Below are positions 1 through 12,143 of a stretch of DNA of 64,000 bases, piece by piece. The notes under the pieces were generated by a model. The model did not search any database. It saw only the letters and a program-made list of their open reading frames with translations, and was not told where the DNA came from. How positions within the stretch are numbered: position 1 is the stretch's first letter; each line of letters starts with the position of its first letter. The stretch is from Lycorma delicatula (lineage: Eukaryota; Arthropoda; Insecta; Hemiptera; Fulgoridae), in contig NC_134458.1 of assembly GCF_047948215.1 (NCBI RefSeq), positions 144,301,536 through 144,365,535 on the forward strand, given 5' to 3'. Both the position numbers and the translations under genes were made by a program.

Positions 1-1170
1 TGACAGTGTGGATGGAGCGCGTAGAGAATTTCGCCGTCATTTTAATCTGGGTCGGCACGACCGTGTTCCATCAGCACATGCAATTAAAACATGGATATCT
101 AATTTTGAGGAAACTGGTTCGGCAATGAAAAAGAAACTTCCAGGCCGTGAGCGAACCGTCCGTACACCACAGAATGTTCAAGCTTTACACGATGCTGTCA
201 CACGAAGTCCACATCGGTCAATCCGTCGTCTCTCAGCATCTTTACAATTGCATAGTTCAAGTGTTCGAAGAATGTTAGTGAAGGACTTGCAATACCATCC
301 ATACAAGTTGCAGATCGTTCAGGAACTGAAACCGAACGATGCAGTTGTGCGAGCACAATTCTGTAATGTAATGCTTCAGAAGATAAATGATAACGAAGAG
401 TTTGTTCACGAACTGTGAATGTCAGACGAAGCGCATTTCCACCTCAGTGGATTTGTTAATAAGCAAAATTTCAGATACGGGGCACAAGAAAATCCTACGC
501 AGCTACACCAGCGTCCGTTGCACAGCCAGAAAGTGACCTGTGGTGTGCTATGTCATCTTACGGTGTTATAGGCCCTTATTTTTTTGAGGATGACAACGGT
601 CTTGCGATTACAGTGACGTCGGCTCGTTACGTAGCCGTGCTTGAAACCTTTGTTGCGGAACAACAAAAGAGATTTCCACCAATAATTAACACAGCCTGGT
701 TTCAACAAGACGGAGCAACGTCACATACTGCACGAATATCGATGGCAGCTGTACGCCGATTGTTTGGACGTGTCATTTCACGAAATGGTGACATTAGATG
801 GCCTCCCAGATCGCCTGATCTCTCAGCTTGCGATTACTTTTTGTGGGGTCACCTTAAAAGCAAAGTGTTCTACAGCAGACCTGCTACAACGGAAGAACTG
901 AAGGCAAAGATCCGAGAAGCAATTGCGGAAATTCCAGTTGAGATGTTACGTCAAACCATGAACAATTTAACGAAGAGACTTCGTGAGTGTTTACGTAGAA
1001 GAGGAGGTCACCTGCAAGATGTCATCTTTAAAAAATAAAGTAAAATGTATGTATCCTAAAATGGCAACATTTGTACAATTACATGAAATAAAATTCATTT
1101 TCTACAAATAATTTTTCATTAACGTTATTTAATTTTTAAAATTTCCCGTTTCTTTGAATCAACCCGTATT
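1..1170 (+). mobile_element. Tc1/mariner-like DNA transposon, 3' part
   Basis: This is the right-hand part of a DNA transposon whose left end lies beyond the window. It carries a broken transposase (separate entry). About 100 bases follow the ORF and are AT-rich. The likely terminal repeat is the stretch at about 1141-1169, which contains CCCGTTTCTTTGAATCAACC. Sequence beyond about 1170 is ordinary AT-rich spacer. The left terminal repeat is not visible, so the right boundary is inferred from composition and not from a matching inverted repeat. The Tc1/mariner-like assignment rests on the transposase. Confidence 0.7.
2..1041 (+). pseudogene. Tc1/mariner-like transposase (HTH plus DDE), broken
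   Basis: The encoded protein would bind the transposon ends and cut and join DNA. The frame is open from base 2 with no start codon, so the N-terminus is outside the window. The first ~136 codons are a helix-turn-helix DNA-binding region of the DUF4817 type (FEETGSAMKKK, HRSIRRLSASLQLHSSSVRR). The catalytic DDE domain follows. Its three acidic positions are visible in SDEAHFHLSG (about 420-450), WFQQDGATSHTA (about 698-735) and WPPRSPDLSACDYFLWG (about 799-849). Two lesions break it: an in-frame TGA at 416-418 and a one-base deletion near 538/539, after which the frame shifts and stays open to the TAA at 1039. An expected Trp next to the first catalytic block reads Gly. The element is inactive but not old, because long stretches are unspoiled. 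Confidence 0.85.
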
Positions 1171-2205
1171 ATAATAATGTATTATTTCGTGTTTATAAAA
1201 GATTTAATCAGTAACCGTAAATTTAAACTTATAATTTTGTATACATTACAAAGAAGACTAGATTGATTTATTTGTACACAAAGTTATTTAAATACGAAAT
1301 AAATGTAATATAATTAATTTTACTGCATATATTTTATACATGACCATAAAAAGTGAATATCATTTGTAACAAATTTCAAAAAGGAATTTAGGCAAAAGCA
1401 TTACATAAATAAAACAATCTGATAAATATATGGAAGAATTATTAACTTTTGTAACTTTAGTTTGTTTTGAATTTTCTTTCTTACTCTGTTTTTTAAATGG
1501 GACGTGTAGATTTTACGGATGTCGCAATAAATAAATTAAAATTAGAATCGCTTTTAATATTTAAAACTGTTGACTTGAAAAGTCAACTTTTAAAATGTCA
1601 CCAAGAAAAAAAAATTATTATATAAACAAAACCGTTAAGTAGTAAAATGAAAATTATTTTACGTCTAAAATAATCCGTATGTATTAATTTTAAAATAAAA
1701 TATTCAGAAATTAGGTAAGAAGTGTTCGTGGCGATATTTTATTTTTGGGTACTTTTCCTGATGCCAGTCTACTTCAGCATCCTGATACTAATGAACTACC
1801 ACTGAAAATTTATTTGTCACTAAAGACTTTACTTTAATTTTTAATGTTAAATGAAGGCTATATTAATTAATAATTTTTAATATTTTTGAATTCAGGAATC
1901 TCAAAATAACGAAAAATATTAAAGATTCAGAATGAGAGTTTAAGTTTTGGTTAAATTTTAACATTTTTTCTTTTATATAAAACTTAAAATAAAATCCTTG
2001 GTAAGAAAAAGATACGGTAGATATACATCCGTAGCACGAAATAAAGTTCAGGGTGTAAAAAAATGTTGTAAATTTCTGTCGTTAAAATAAAAAAAATGGA
2101 AAGTGTTTGCAAGATCTCCCGGTAAAATGGATATAGATTCCTTTTTTGCTGGTTTGTACAATTTACTTTCCCGGCAAATATAGCTAGTATATTTTAAAAT
2201 ATATT

Positions 2206-2233
2206 TTTTCCTTTTATATATATAAAAGGAAAA
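2206..2233. repeat. Perfect 28-bp palindrome
   Basis: The 14-base arm TTTTCCTTTTATAT (2206-2219) is followed directly by its exact reverse complement (2220-2233). The symmetry stops at 2205/2234. It lies in AT-rich spacer with no ORF. It could extrude as a cruciform. I see no link to a gene. Confidence 0.9.
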
Positions 2234-2454
2234 TAATATGGTGATTATGTCAAAAATGGGGTATTGGATTTTTACAAATATTTAGTTTTAGGATCCAACT
2301 AATTGATCGAGAAAAAAATCAAATGTATGTATGTATACTTGTGAGTACGCATGTGTATCACACTGTTTTTGACCTTATATCTCAGGATTGACCAAACCGA
2401 TTTTTAAAAAATTTCCCTCAAATATTTCTATATATGGGGTAGTTATATATACTC

Positions 2455-2458
<4 letters not shown>

Positions 2459-2502
<44 letters not shown>
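2459..2502. repeat. (TA)n microsatellite
   Basis: An uninterrupted AT dinucleotide run directly precedes the minus-strand SINE. Confidence 0.95.
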
Positions 2503-2506
<4 letters not shown>

Positions 2507-2514
2507 ATCTTCAT

Positions 2515-2616
2515 TTTAACTTCCAGGACCACCGTTTAGGTATTGCTTCAGAGAACGAGATGAATGATTTGTAGCATGTGAAAATGCCATGCCTGACCGG
2601 GATTCAATCCTGGGAG
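2515..2616 (-). mobile_element. tRNA-derived SINE fragment
   Basis: Read on the minus strand, this begins in a degenerate T-arm/B box (GGATTGAATCCC near 2601-2612) and runs through CCGGTCAGGCATGGC. It continues into a tail containing TCATTCATC, TCTGAAGCAATACCT and GGTGGTCCTGGAAG. The T-arm and the CAGGC block match the SINE at 4.85 kb. The tail instead matches the 3' part of the SINE at 22.4 kb. No A box is present, so the copy is 5'-truncated. SINEs are non-autonomous RNA-polymerase-III-derived retroposons that use a LINE reverse transcriptase. Confidence 0.6.
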
Positions 2617-4844
2617 ATATAAATAATCTAAAAAAAGTGTTCATACAATCAACCCTCAAACTTTAAAATTGAAATATATGGTTTATTTCTTCTTTTGCTT
2701 TCTCTTCCTTCGATTTAAAGACAAAATCCTTCCCAGACTTAAAGTGAAAAAAACGTTTTTGCAATGAAAAAGCTGGGCAAGGATTTGAAATTCCCATTGC
2801 ATAACACTGATTTTGAAAGCTGGGCTCGGCAAAGACTTGAATCCAATTAAAACCTTGGCTGATATAGTAAGAAGTTGTTAGTGTGGAAAGGAGTAGAAGC
2901 ATACAATATACGAAGGGCATTTAATTTTATAATAAGGAGAGGAAGGCCTCAGTCATTACTATTTCAATCAATTTTTTAAGTGCATTTACTTTTAAAAGAA
3001 ATCAAACAGATTTTACTTACAGAAAAAACTTCAGTTTATTGAGACGGAGAATCGATTAAAAATGATTACATTAGAATATCTGTAATGGCGAAGAAATTTA
3101 ATTTTTTTTTCAATTTTACGGTAGGTTTATAAAAATAATAAGGATTTTCGGAAAAAAGTACTTAAGAAAAGGTTTCAATTAATGAAAAAATCGTTAAAAT
3201 CAGCTTAGTAAAACCCTAGAAATAAACATGTTTCTATAAAAATTTTAGTTTTTTATATAATCTGATAACTATACGAAAATAAAAATAAACCTTACAAAAC
3301 TAGGATACAAGAATGCATGGTTGTAAATGGTATTTTTCCCAATGGATTTTAAATTGAAGTATCACTTATCCAAGTTATAGTATTCAAATTACTACATCAG
3401 TATAGCATATCGAAATTTTTAGAACTATTTTATGATGTATATTATATATCTACAGCATTTCTTATCTTATACGGCATAAAAAAAATAATAATAAAAATCA
3501 AAATATACGATAGGCGAATCTTAGTGCGTGTATGAATGGGTTCGTTCATGCATGCATGCATGGATACATTCGTGCAATTGCGATGATGTTACAAATAAAA
3601 TAAATGTTTTCATTTCTGAGAATCTCTTTTAGTTAGAATATAATTTGTTCTCGCAATCATGAACTGACATGATGTGCACACAATATAACCTATTTCTTAG
3701 ATAAGACATGAGTGTTGAGATGAAGGAAAGAGGAACTTCGTCAAATGTAATGGATCGCGGTACAAGAACAAAATTCAGTACCTTATCAAAGAACTGAGAG
3801 ACGTAAACAACTCCTTTCTCTTTCCTATTTACCCGTACATTCTTACATCCTCTAACTTCTCTGTTTTATTTCTCATTCCATTCCAGTACTCTTCGACGAT
3901 CAAATCCTGATTTTATTTCTTTCTTCTCTTAACATCTCTCCTTTCTACATTAAACGAACCTTTTCTACTTTCAAAAGATATTCTCTCTTACATCTACTAC
4001 TCTAATCAAGCCATGTACAAGAAACATGCACTTCCTTCTTCAAAGCTCTTGTTTTCTATCAAGTTATGATTTCATAAATCATTGTAATTATTTTTACTAT
4101 ATTTAGGTTTAACTGATTTCAACTGAATCTTTCTTATTTGTAATATTTTTTTTTACACATACATATATATAATTTTTAATTAATATTTTTAAAAATCTGT
4201 TATATTTTAAGTACAATACACACTGACGATGTACTATAACATCACTTAACTCTGCTTATAATTTTTTTCAATAAATATACTAAGCGCCAAATTATAAGAA
4301 AATATAATTTAAAATCTTTACTGCCAGTTCTTTTAATAAAAAGTTAATATTATTATTATTATATTTTTTTATAATTTCTTTGCTTTTTCATAATGGTTTC
4401 GTCTACCCACTGATAACTTAATGGGAATGTATGATTCTTTAGTTTAGATTTAGAAAATTTCTTAAATAATTTATTTCATAAAACAATACATATATTACAT
4501 ACATCGAAACGTCTTTTTACGAAGAATTCCACAAATAAAGAACAAACATGCATGAAGTATAAAATTTAAATTTTATGACATTAACAATATATATAACACT
4601 AATAGATGTAAAAAAAGCTTGTTTGAAATTATGTAGCTGAAGCCACCCTAAAAATGATGAAAAGGTAATAGGAATAAGAAAATTTAAAAAAAGTTAATAT
4701 TTATAAAATTTTACTGCATATTGTGATAATAACTGAAATGACAATAGTAAATGAATCTCCTGCGATTAAATGTGCTGTTAATCATACTGATAATGAAATC
4801 TGTCAGATAATATTACCTGTTGTTCCAGACACGACTACTATTGC
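2617..4844. other. AT-rich spacer, no gene recognised
   Basis: The only ORF of note (2663-2920, minus, 85 codons) has no recognisable domain and no codon bias. A short (CATG)n stretch lies near 3546-3563. A pyrimidine-rich stretch at about 3800-4050 (CTTTCTCTTTCC-like) is the one compositional oddity. I see no RNA gene, promoter or element end that I can defend. Confidence 0.5.
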
Positions 4845-4846
4845 CT

Positions 4847-5012
4847 ATCTCCTTGGCTGAATAGGTAACGTCTTGGAATTTTGTGCAGAGATCCCGGGTT
4901 CAAATCCCGATCAGGCCTGGTATCTTTTCATACGCTACCAATTTCCACCGGAAATTAATGACTGTAGCTGTTATTGCTCGCTCTTTCATAACAAAAAAAC
5001 AAAAAACAAAAA
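4847..5012 (+). mobile_element. tRNA-derived SINE
   Basis: An internal RNA polymerase III promoter is visible. The A box TGGCTGAATAG is at 4854-4864 and fits TRGYNNANNNG. The B box GGTTCAAATCC is at 4897-4907. The spacing is tRNA-like. The T-arm folds with four pairs plus a mismatch, but bases 4847-4853 do not pair with 4911-4917, so there is no acceptor stem and it is not a functional tRNA. A body of about 70 bases follows and ends in an A-rich tail (AAAAAAACAAAAAACAAAAA, about 4989-5011), as expected for a SINE retroposed by a LINE. The head matches the fragment at 2.6 kb, but the tail differs. Confidence 0.75.
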
Positions 5013-5364
5013 ACTTATTATTGGTGTTCCTTTTGATAATAAGTGTTTAAATATATCACTTGTAAAGTCTGTTCATTTGTATAGTATTATTATTATTATT
5101 CATGTAGGTAAAGAAATTGAAATTGAGATAAAAAAGTGACTTACAGTAAATTTATACAGAAAATCCTATTTTGTTTCTTAGTATAATTTAAAAAAAAAAT
5201 ATTGATATCCATAAAATAAAAATGTTTTGTGGTGAGAAATTGAATTAAACTCTGAAATAATGTTTCTAGTATTTTGAATATAATATGTCATCGTGATTTT
5301 TTTATTTATTCAGAATCATTATGGTAACATAATTAATATTATTTTTTATTTTTATTTAACTTGA

Positions 5365-5735
5365 GAGAAACCAGTAACCGCCTAGAAGACGTTACTTCGG
5401 ACGGTACCAAGTGACGTGGCTGAAGACTAGCCCCTTAGTACAGCTTGAAGCTGATCTCCCGACGGGGTCCCTCTTGGATCATTCAGACATCACGACATCC
5501 CTCCCGGTTGCCATGATGACTCTCCCCAAGAGGGCTACCCTTCCCTTCCCTATCACCTAGTCTGGGTCCCCGGGTATGCACCCCACGCATACCCCCCTGA
5601 ATCGCACGCCCACCTCACAAACCTCGAGGGTCAGCCATCTGCTCCACCCTCCGTCAACGTTCTGATCCAGCCATCTGCTGCACCCGAACGCCCTCAGCAA
5701 AGAAGCTGCCTCTCTGACCCTGCACGTGTCAAGGT
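5365..5735. other. GC-rich island, unidentified, probably TE-derived
   Basis: This is an abrupt ~370-base GC-rich block in AT-rich surroundings. There is no long ORF on either strand. It contains a direct repeat (CAGCCATCTGCT at about 5632 and 5668), an inverted pair GGGTATGC/GCATACCC near 5574-5597, and CCCTCTTGG/CCAAGAGGG arms about 50 bases apart near 5470-5540. In composition it resembles the untranslated ends of the R1-like LINEs at 11.6 and 56.6 kb, but I found no clear sequence match. An unrecognised LINE UTR or LTR fragment is the likeliest explanation. A host CpG island or exon cannot be excluded. Confidence 0.35.
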
Positions 5736-8700
5736 AATATAATTATTAGGGTTATGTAATTGTCACAAATACACAAATAGCGATGTGTAATAATAATACA
5801 CTGATCATTTTACAGTGAAATGATTGCTTAAATTTTTGTGTTAATAAATTTGTTGTAAAAAAAAATGCTAATCGATATTATGAAATAAAAGAACCAATTT
5901 AACAATTATCATTTAATAATGAAGAATCGCACTAAGTTACAAATAAAAGATCACATAGAAGATTTAGGTAAAGAAGGTTTACTAAAGAAAAAAGAAAAAA
6001 ATAATTTGAGTCAAATGCTTAATGAAGATGAGGACAAAAAATCAGGTGAAAAAAGACTGAGTAAATATTCAACTCCTAAATGCAGAAATATAGTTAAAGA
6101 ACAGTTAGAAAATTTGGATGAAGAATGATAAATATAAAAACGGTTGAGCGATAAGGTGGATAATTTCAGTAATTGTCTTTAAAAAAAAAACGAAAAATTA
6201 TGTTAAAAATTCAATTGAAGGGCGTCACTTAAAAGAATAAGGAAAAAAGACGGGAGAAAATTAAATTTATTAAGAGCATATCTTGAAAAAAAAGTAGTAT
6301 AATATTTTAAAAAAGGGTTTAAAAAACATTTAGTTATTTCTTTTGAAAATAACGAAATATTTAGTTTGTAATAAAAAAAAAAACCCGTTGAAAGAACTAC
6401 AATTATTTCATCCATGAAATCAGTAGTAAAATGATGTTATAAAAAGTATCAGAATTTTTGGGGTTGGTGTATGAGGTGATCAGGAGATGGAGCGCTATAA
6501 TTATAAAACAAAAAATTTAAAGAAAATTTTGATTCTAATAAAAATTAATTTTCTGGCTATGGAACACATTTAGGATTCATTATCTAAAAACGAAGAAAAA
6601 AAAATTCTAATTAATTGTTAGGATAGATTCATTAACAAGTTATTTAATAGTATCTACGTTTCATAAACATTTATTTTCCTTTTTTTATATCTTTAGACAA
6701 AACAAAATATTCATAATATATGTATCAAATCAAATTTATCAGAATTTAAAGTATTTAACTGCCTGTAAGTGTAAACACGATTCTACGATCTACTTGGACA
6801 ATCAAATAAAATGCAAAATAAACCATAATATTCATATATTAATCTATCAAGCATACCTAATTCTTTGGATTCTATATCAATGGAAACGTTTGATAAGACT
6901 CAGAAGAAAAAAATAATTCATAATTTTTTTATCTTGTTTATTTAATTTAAAATTCGTTAAATTAAATCTAAAATGTACTCTATTTAACCACTGATATAAT
7001 GACTATTTAGCAATATTGACTGATATAATTATTATTAATTCAATAAAGAAGTTTTAGTATTAGATTGTGATAGTGTGCACGCATTAGAAAACAAATAAAT
7101 AAAATTTTCATAAATTAGAAAGAATTTTGCTATAAAACGCAAACATAAAAACATTTTTAATTAGGTACAATAACATCTAATTAAGATAAACTTATGTTAA
7201 ATAACTGTACAGAAATCGATTAACAAGTAAACTGGATTAACAGTAAATTCATCAAATTATAGTTTGATTAAACTTGCTATTACTTTGATTAAACTTGTCA
7301 TGTTAAAACTTAGGATTACATGAAGTCTTATAATATAGTTCATTGTATCTTTGCAGTTCAATGACTCGCTTCATACCCCGACTAAAAATTTAAGGAGATT
7401 TTGTTTAATTTCCCAACCACTTTTTATGTTAACCTATGAAATAAATCTACTAAAGAAAAACTAAAAAAATGCTTTTACTTTGCGTCTACAAGAGCAAACA
7501 AAAAAATCGAAATGCACCCTGTAAACTGAAAAAATTACAAATCTTTAATCATGGTTCTTGCTTTGAAGGTTTTTGAAGCAAATGATTATCAGTTGTTACT
7601 ATTTTTTTTAAGTCAATCAATTTTAATTAGGAATGGTTATTAAAAGAATAAATAAATAGATAAAAAGGCCAAAAATTGTAACGGTCATGTAATATATATA
7701 GACTACAAATCTATTATTTTACATTTCTACTTTTAAATATAAATCCAGATAATAATTTTGTAGCATAAATTACTGGACAACATCTGTACTATAGTTAAAT
7801 ATTAAATCGATTTTTATCTGTTCATTTTGATTTCACTCGCGATTGTTTTTTATTTTACTATTTTATCCTTTTTTTAAAAAAAAATTCCTTATCAAAGCAA
7901 AATACCAGTTGTTTCTTATTTTTTAAAATAATTATTATTGTTGACCGAAACTAATATATATGTACGTATAAAATCGTTATACTTTTTCCTTTAACCTGAA
8001 ACACCGTTAAGGAAATCGGAAAAAGATAAACAGATCAAAATAATATTGGAATAAAAGAGTCTCCTGTTAAATTAACAATGCTAGTAATCAAAGAACTTTT
8101 ATAAAGTAAATGTACTGCTTTAAAAATGAGTAAATACACGTTTATTAATAAACAATTTTTTACCATTTCTATGAAGCGATTTATTAAGGTCTAAGTATAT
8201 TGGTCTAAGATACAGCCTGATTAATTTAAGTATTAATCAAAGCACTATTCCTTAAATTACTCTATTATAATCAGTTTTTTTTAAATAAACGTTACGTATA
8301 TTTGTTAATTAAAAATAATTATTTTGACAAAAAATAAACAGACTGATAAAGTACAAACTTAATTGATACAATACGTGATAGAAAACATTTACTTACATAA
8401 AAATAAAATCGTTAAATTCCTATAATTGTGCAAAACTATAAAGATGAATTTCTTGAAAATAGCTCATACAATTTAAATACAGTTTTATTACAAAAATATT
8501 ATTCATAATGCTATATTTCTGCATTCTAAAAATATATAGTACGTTTTCTGAACAAATCTTTGCTAGTGTTAGAATTCTTTCATAGCTAGAAGACCCTTAT
8601 AAGGATTTTTCCACACTGGAAGTTCTTATTCTTGAAAAAATTCCTAAAAATTAAGTAACCAGCAAGAAATAATTCAAAATAAATACCAAGATAAGATAAA

Positions 8701-9904
8701 TATTTTTAAAAATACTAAAACATATTTGCTGCCATATTTTGTCATGTAGCTCACATATTGTTTACCAGACCCACACTTTCAAGTACTCTGTAAGTTGATC
8801 CTCTGCTGACCAGAGCGCACCCATTCTTGTATTCTGCCAATTAAATTTTTGCCGAAAATTTATTTTGATTTAATTCATGTTAAATATCTTTATTTAAAAA
8901 ATATTTTTCTTTGAAGTGGCCGTTTCTTTAAACAGCCACCCTTGTAGAGAATCATTTTTCGAAAAAAAGCTTCGTAAAATAAAAGATATTGTATCCATTA
9001 CTATATGCTACAGAAATTAGCATTACGAGATAGTTACCGTGAAGAAGTCGTCTTTTCCATCTGTTTGGAGCAGAGTAGAATGACGCACCGATTCCTGTTG
9101 CTATTTGGTGGTGTTCCAGTAGGTTCTTTAAATAACTATCGCGTAACGGTTCGTCATATATTTTTTTTTACTGTGTTCGTTACGCAATATTGCGTCTGTA
9201 ATTAAAACTAGTAAGCACACTTTTGACGTTATTTTGGAAATGGATGCTGTGGCCGAAATTTATCAATTATTTATAACTCTAAAATGGGTTATATTCTTGC
9301 TTTTATTTTTAGCAAGCTTTTCAGTGTTTTTTTTTTTTTATCGGAAAGTCTTCTTCCTAGCTAGTAAAATTAACTAAGCCTTTACTGAGGTTTAACTAAG
9401 TTCTTACCTTAGTTAAATTTAGGGTAGTGCATCCATTATAATATTAGTACTATTAGCATGTTTTTTTCGTATTTATTATTTACTTATTTTAAAGCGTTCG
9501 TTAATTTTATTTTCACTAATTTTTTGATTTTTATATTTCTGACTGTAGTTTATATTTGTGATTGATGGATTTTACTTCTACCGCAATTAATTTTTTTCTT
9601 CTATTTTTGATGACTGTTTATAATCCTTTACTGTTGTGTGACTTACTTTAAAAAAAGTTATCTTGTTTCTTTACATTTTGCAAAGATTTTTATTAATTAT
9701 CTCTAGTGTGGCATTTTCTTGTTACGAGTAATAATATAAATGTTTTGTTGTTTAGCTTAAAAAAATATATATATTTTTATTTTCGTAATGAAAAACTTAT
9801 AAGACGATAAGACAATCAAACATATTTAAGCTGATAAATATAATTGGTTAAAGTGATTAAATCCTACGTCATGAATTTAAAAATGAACATTTTTCATGTT
9901 ATAT
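5736..9904. other. Long AT-rich spacer with small unassigned ORFs
   Basis: No gene is recognised in about 4.2 kb. The ORF 5919-6128 (+, 69 codons) encodes a strongly charged Lys/Glu-rich peptide without a known motif. In such AT-rich sequence this is expected by chance. Minor structures are a 14-bp palindrome ACGCAATATTGCGT near 9183-9197 and a perfect 10-bp hairpin at 9391-9400/9408-9417 (TTTAACTAAG, 7-nt loop). The block 8910-9130 is somewhat less AT-rich and may be an old repeat. Confidence 0.5.
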
Positions 9905-9905
9905 A

Positions 9906-10735
9906 GTTTTTACGGACGACTCATGTTGCCAACCACATGTTTTTGTGGTTGGCAACAGAAAATACATGTTGACCTTTCCCAAACGTGTCAATATTTTCTT
10001 TACGGAGCAGTATGCTACTAATAAGGACTTAAATATAATTTGCCCAAAATTTCAACACGTTCTTGTCTGTTCTGATTCAAGGAGTACCTTACAGGCGATT
10101 AGTAAAATGTACTCTACATCCTGTTGTCTGTGAAATTCAGTATGATATTTCTCACATGACTCAACGTAATGCAACTGTGAGTTTCTGCTTGATCCCCAGC
10201 CAAATTGGAATTTCAGCCAATGAGCGTGCTGATAGTGCGGCAAAAGAGGATTGTTTCCAGTCTCCTTTCAGTAATCGTTTTTTACTGATGATTTTGTCTA
10301 TTTTTTGAAGAGGGTGATTCATGATGATGACAAAGCCAATGAAATGCTCCTACCTACAATAAACTTCGTCCTGTTAAGAACACTATCACCGGGTAGCTCT
10401 AAATGTAGGGATAACCGTCTAAGGAGGTTATTATTTGCCGTTTGCGAATAGGGCTCACTAAGCTCACTCATAGATATTTCATGACTCAGACCGATGCATC
10501 CATTTGTGTTCACTGCGACTGCAAACTAACTGTACATCACATCCTTGTGGATTGTGTCTGTTATGCGGCATTACGTTGGAAGTTTAAACTAGGGGCTAAC
10601 TTCCAAAATATCTTAGAGAACAATGAGACGATGTTATCAAGTGTTTACAATTTCTTAAATCCGTCCGGTTATATTCAAATATTTGATTTTTACTATAGCT
10701 ATTTGTGCCATCTGGCGTGTGGAAGATGCTAATTA
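9906..10735 (+). pseudogene. LINE RNase H domain and C-terminal zinc motif
   Basis: This is the 3' end of an ORF2 from a LINE clade that carries RNase H (I/LOA-like). The RNase H would remove the RNA strand of the RNA-DNA hybrid. The four catalytic acidic sites are recognisable: FTDDS (9909-9923), FFTEQYA, CSDSRSTLQAI (about 10057-10095) and SANERADSAAKE (about 10213-10250, after a frameshift). A C-terminal block follows in a third frame: RLRIGLTKLTHRYF, then the zinc-binding-like C-x2-C...H-x4-C motif in CVHCDCKLTVHHILVDC (about 10504-10555). At least two frameshifts separate these parts. The RT and endonuclease domains are absent. A perfect 13-bp hairpin interrupts the first RNase H block (see findings). 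Confidence 0.75.
9925..9956. repeat. Perfect 13-bp hairpin inside the RNase H remnant
   Basis: GTTGCCAACCACA (9925-9937) is followed by a six-base loop TGTTTT and by the exact complement TGTGGTTGGCAAC (9944-9956). The right arm encodes VVGN of the RNase H domain, so it is original LINE sequence. The left arm sits where the family normally has a variable loop after the TDGS motif. Confidence 0.9.
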
Positions 10736-10829
10736 ATTTTATTGTTTTAACTTAGATTACTAATGTAATACTTCACTGTGGTTTTATTTCGCTTTTAGCT
10801 TAAAGTCATAGGCGTTTTCCATTTAAACT

Positions 10830-11838
10830 GTGTTTTACATTACAGGGCTGTACAACGTCCACCTTCAGCAGACCTTGGCACGTGCTGAGACAGTTTTTGA
10901 TAATCTAGGTAAGCTTATGCGTAACCACAAAGGTCCTCGTGCTTCTAGACGACGTATAATACTGACAGTGGCTTCTTCTATCATATTTTATGCCGTCCCT
11001 GCGTCGGTAGAGGCCCTTGAAAAGAAAAGGAATGTAGATAAAATATCATCGCTTCAAAGACGTGCTGCGTTGAACATTGCGGCCGCATACCGCACGGTTT
11101 TGCGAAACGCTGTTGAGGTCATCTCCGGGATTCCCCGGATGCGGCTGCGTGCATTGATGCTCCGGCGAGTTTATCTTGGTATGACTAAGACCGAGGCTAA
11201 GGACTTATTTCTGACCGAGTGGCAGGAGGCCTGGAACACCTCACCTACTGGTGTATGGACGCGTAAATTAATTCCGAGAATAGATGTATGGGTGCAGAGA
11301 TGACTGGGTGAGGTAGATTTCTATATAACGCAGCTCCTTTCTGGACATGGCGAATTTGAAGTCTACCTGCATCGATTTAGCAGGAGAGCGTCTCCTCTAT
11401 GCAGGTACTGCGATCTTGAGGATACCGTTGAGCACACCATCTACCAATACCAGCGGTGGGATGTGGTCAGACAAGATGTCGGGTTAAGCCGGCTTTCTCC
11501 GGAAGAAACAGTTCCGTACATGTTGACAGGAAGAGCGGATTGGGACAAGGTAGTACACCTAGTAACTAGTATCCTGAAAACTAAAGCGAGAGAAGCTAGC
11601 GAATGGGATAGAGCCTGATTTAGGGCAGATCAGGTCTAAATTTTTAGTGTCCAGATCATTAAGAGGACTGAAGATCACCAGCAAGGAATCAGAGTTCCCT
11701 ACAAAAGACCTGAGACTCAGGCGAAGAAAGTAACTTGAAGGTGAAGGGGCGAAGGACAGCCTCCTGTGGATCCGTCGTGCGTCTGCACTTGTGCGGATGG
11801 GCGATGGTGATGAAGCACGGGGACTCTAGACCTCTGGA
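10830..11838 (+). pseudogene. R1-like LINE ORF2 C-terminus and 3' UTR
   Basis: This is the C-terminal part of an R1-clade LINE polyprotein downstream of the RT active site. Characteristic blocks are KGPRASRRRIILTVASSI, AAAYRTV, EVISGIPRMRLRAL, WQEAW, RKLIPRIDVW and GEVDFYITQLLSGHGEF. The sequence aligns by eye with the R1-like copy at 55.7-56.4 kb. One in-frame TGA (11301-11303) interrupts it. Otherwise the frame runs on to TGA 11616-11618. The terminal zinc motif reads CRYCDLEDTVEHTIYQY, so its fourth ligand appears changed from Cys to Tyr. About 220 bases of relatively GC-rich 3' UTR follow to about 11838. The 5' truncation lies near 10848, directly after the RNase H LINE remnant. Confidence 0.75.
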
Positions 11839-12112
11839 CTTTTTTTTTATAAAACTGATCAGATCCATAATAAATTGGTCTTTTTAATTTTTTTCCTTAT
11901 CAATTAATTTTTTTTATTTCCCTTTTATTGTTGAAAATAAATAGGAAATCGAAAACCAGGTCCGTCTTACATAATATAGTTATAAAAATGGATGCTTCAT
12001 AAATGTTTTAGATATGTATTAGTTGAAATCTAACATACACTTTATATACTTATTCAGAAAATACAAATTATTTAGATAGCCCTTTTTTGCCAAAATCATC
12101 GTTTCTGTGTAC

Positions 12113-12143
<31 letters not shown>

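Larger units (their letters stand above)
1171..2514. other. AT-rich spacer with palindrome and (TA)n
   Basis: No gene is visible. A perfect 28-bp palindrome with no spacer lies at 2206-2233 (arms TTTTCCTTTTATAT and its complement). A (TA)n run occupies 2459-2502. The stretch 2330-2450 (around TATCTCAGGATTGACC) has the look of a dispersed repeat flanking the SINE, but I cannot place it in a family. Confidence 0.6.

Noticed and set aside
4847..4919. Possible tRNA gene with A and B boxes
   Set aside because: The 5' and 3' positions of the acceptor stem do not pair, the T-arm has a mismatch, and an A-rich retroposon tail follows. It is a SINE head.
5919..6128. 69-codon charged ORF
   Set aside because: No known motif and AT-rich composition that easily gives Lys/Glu-rich ORFs. 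I found no evidence of selection.
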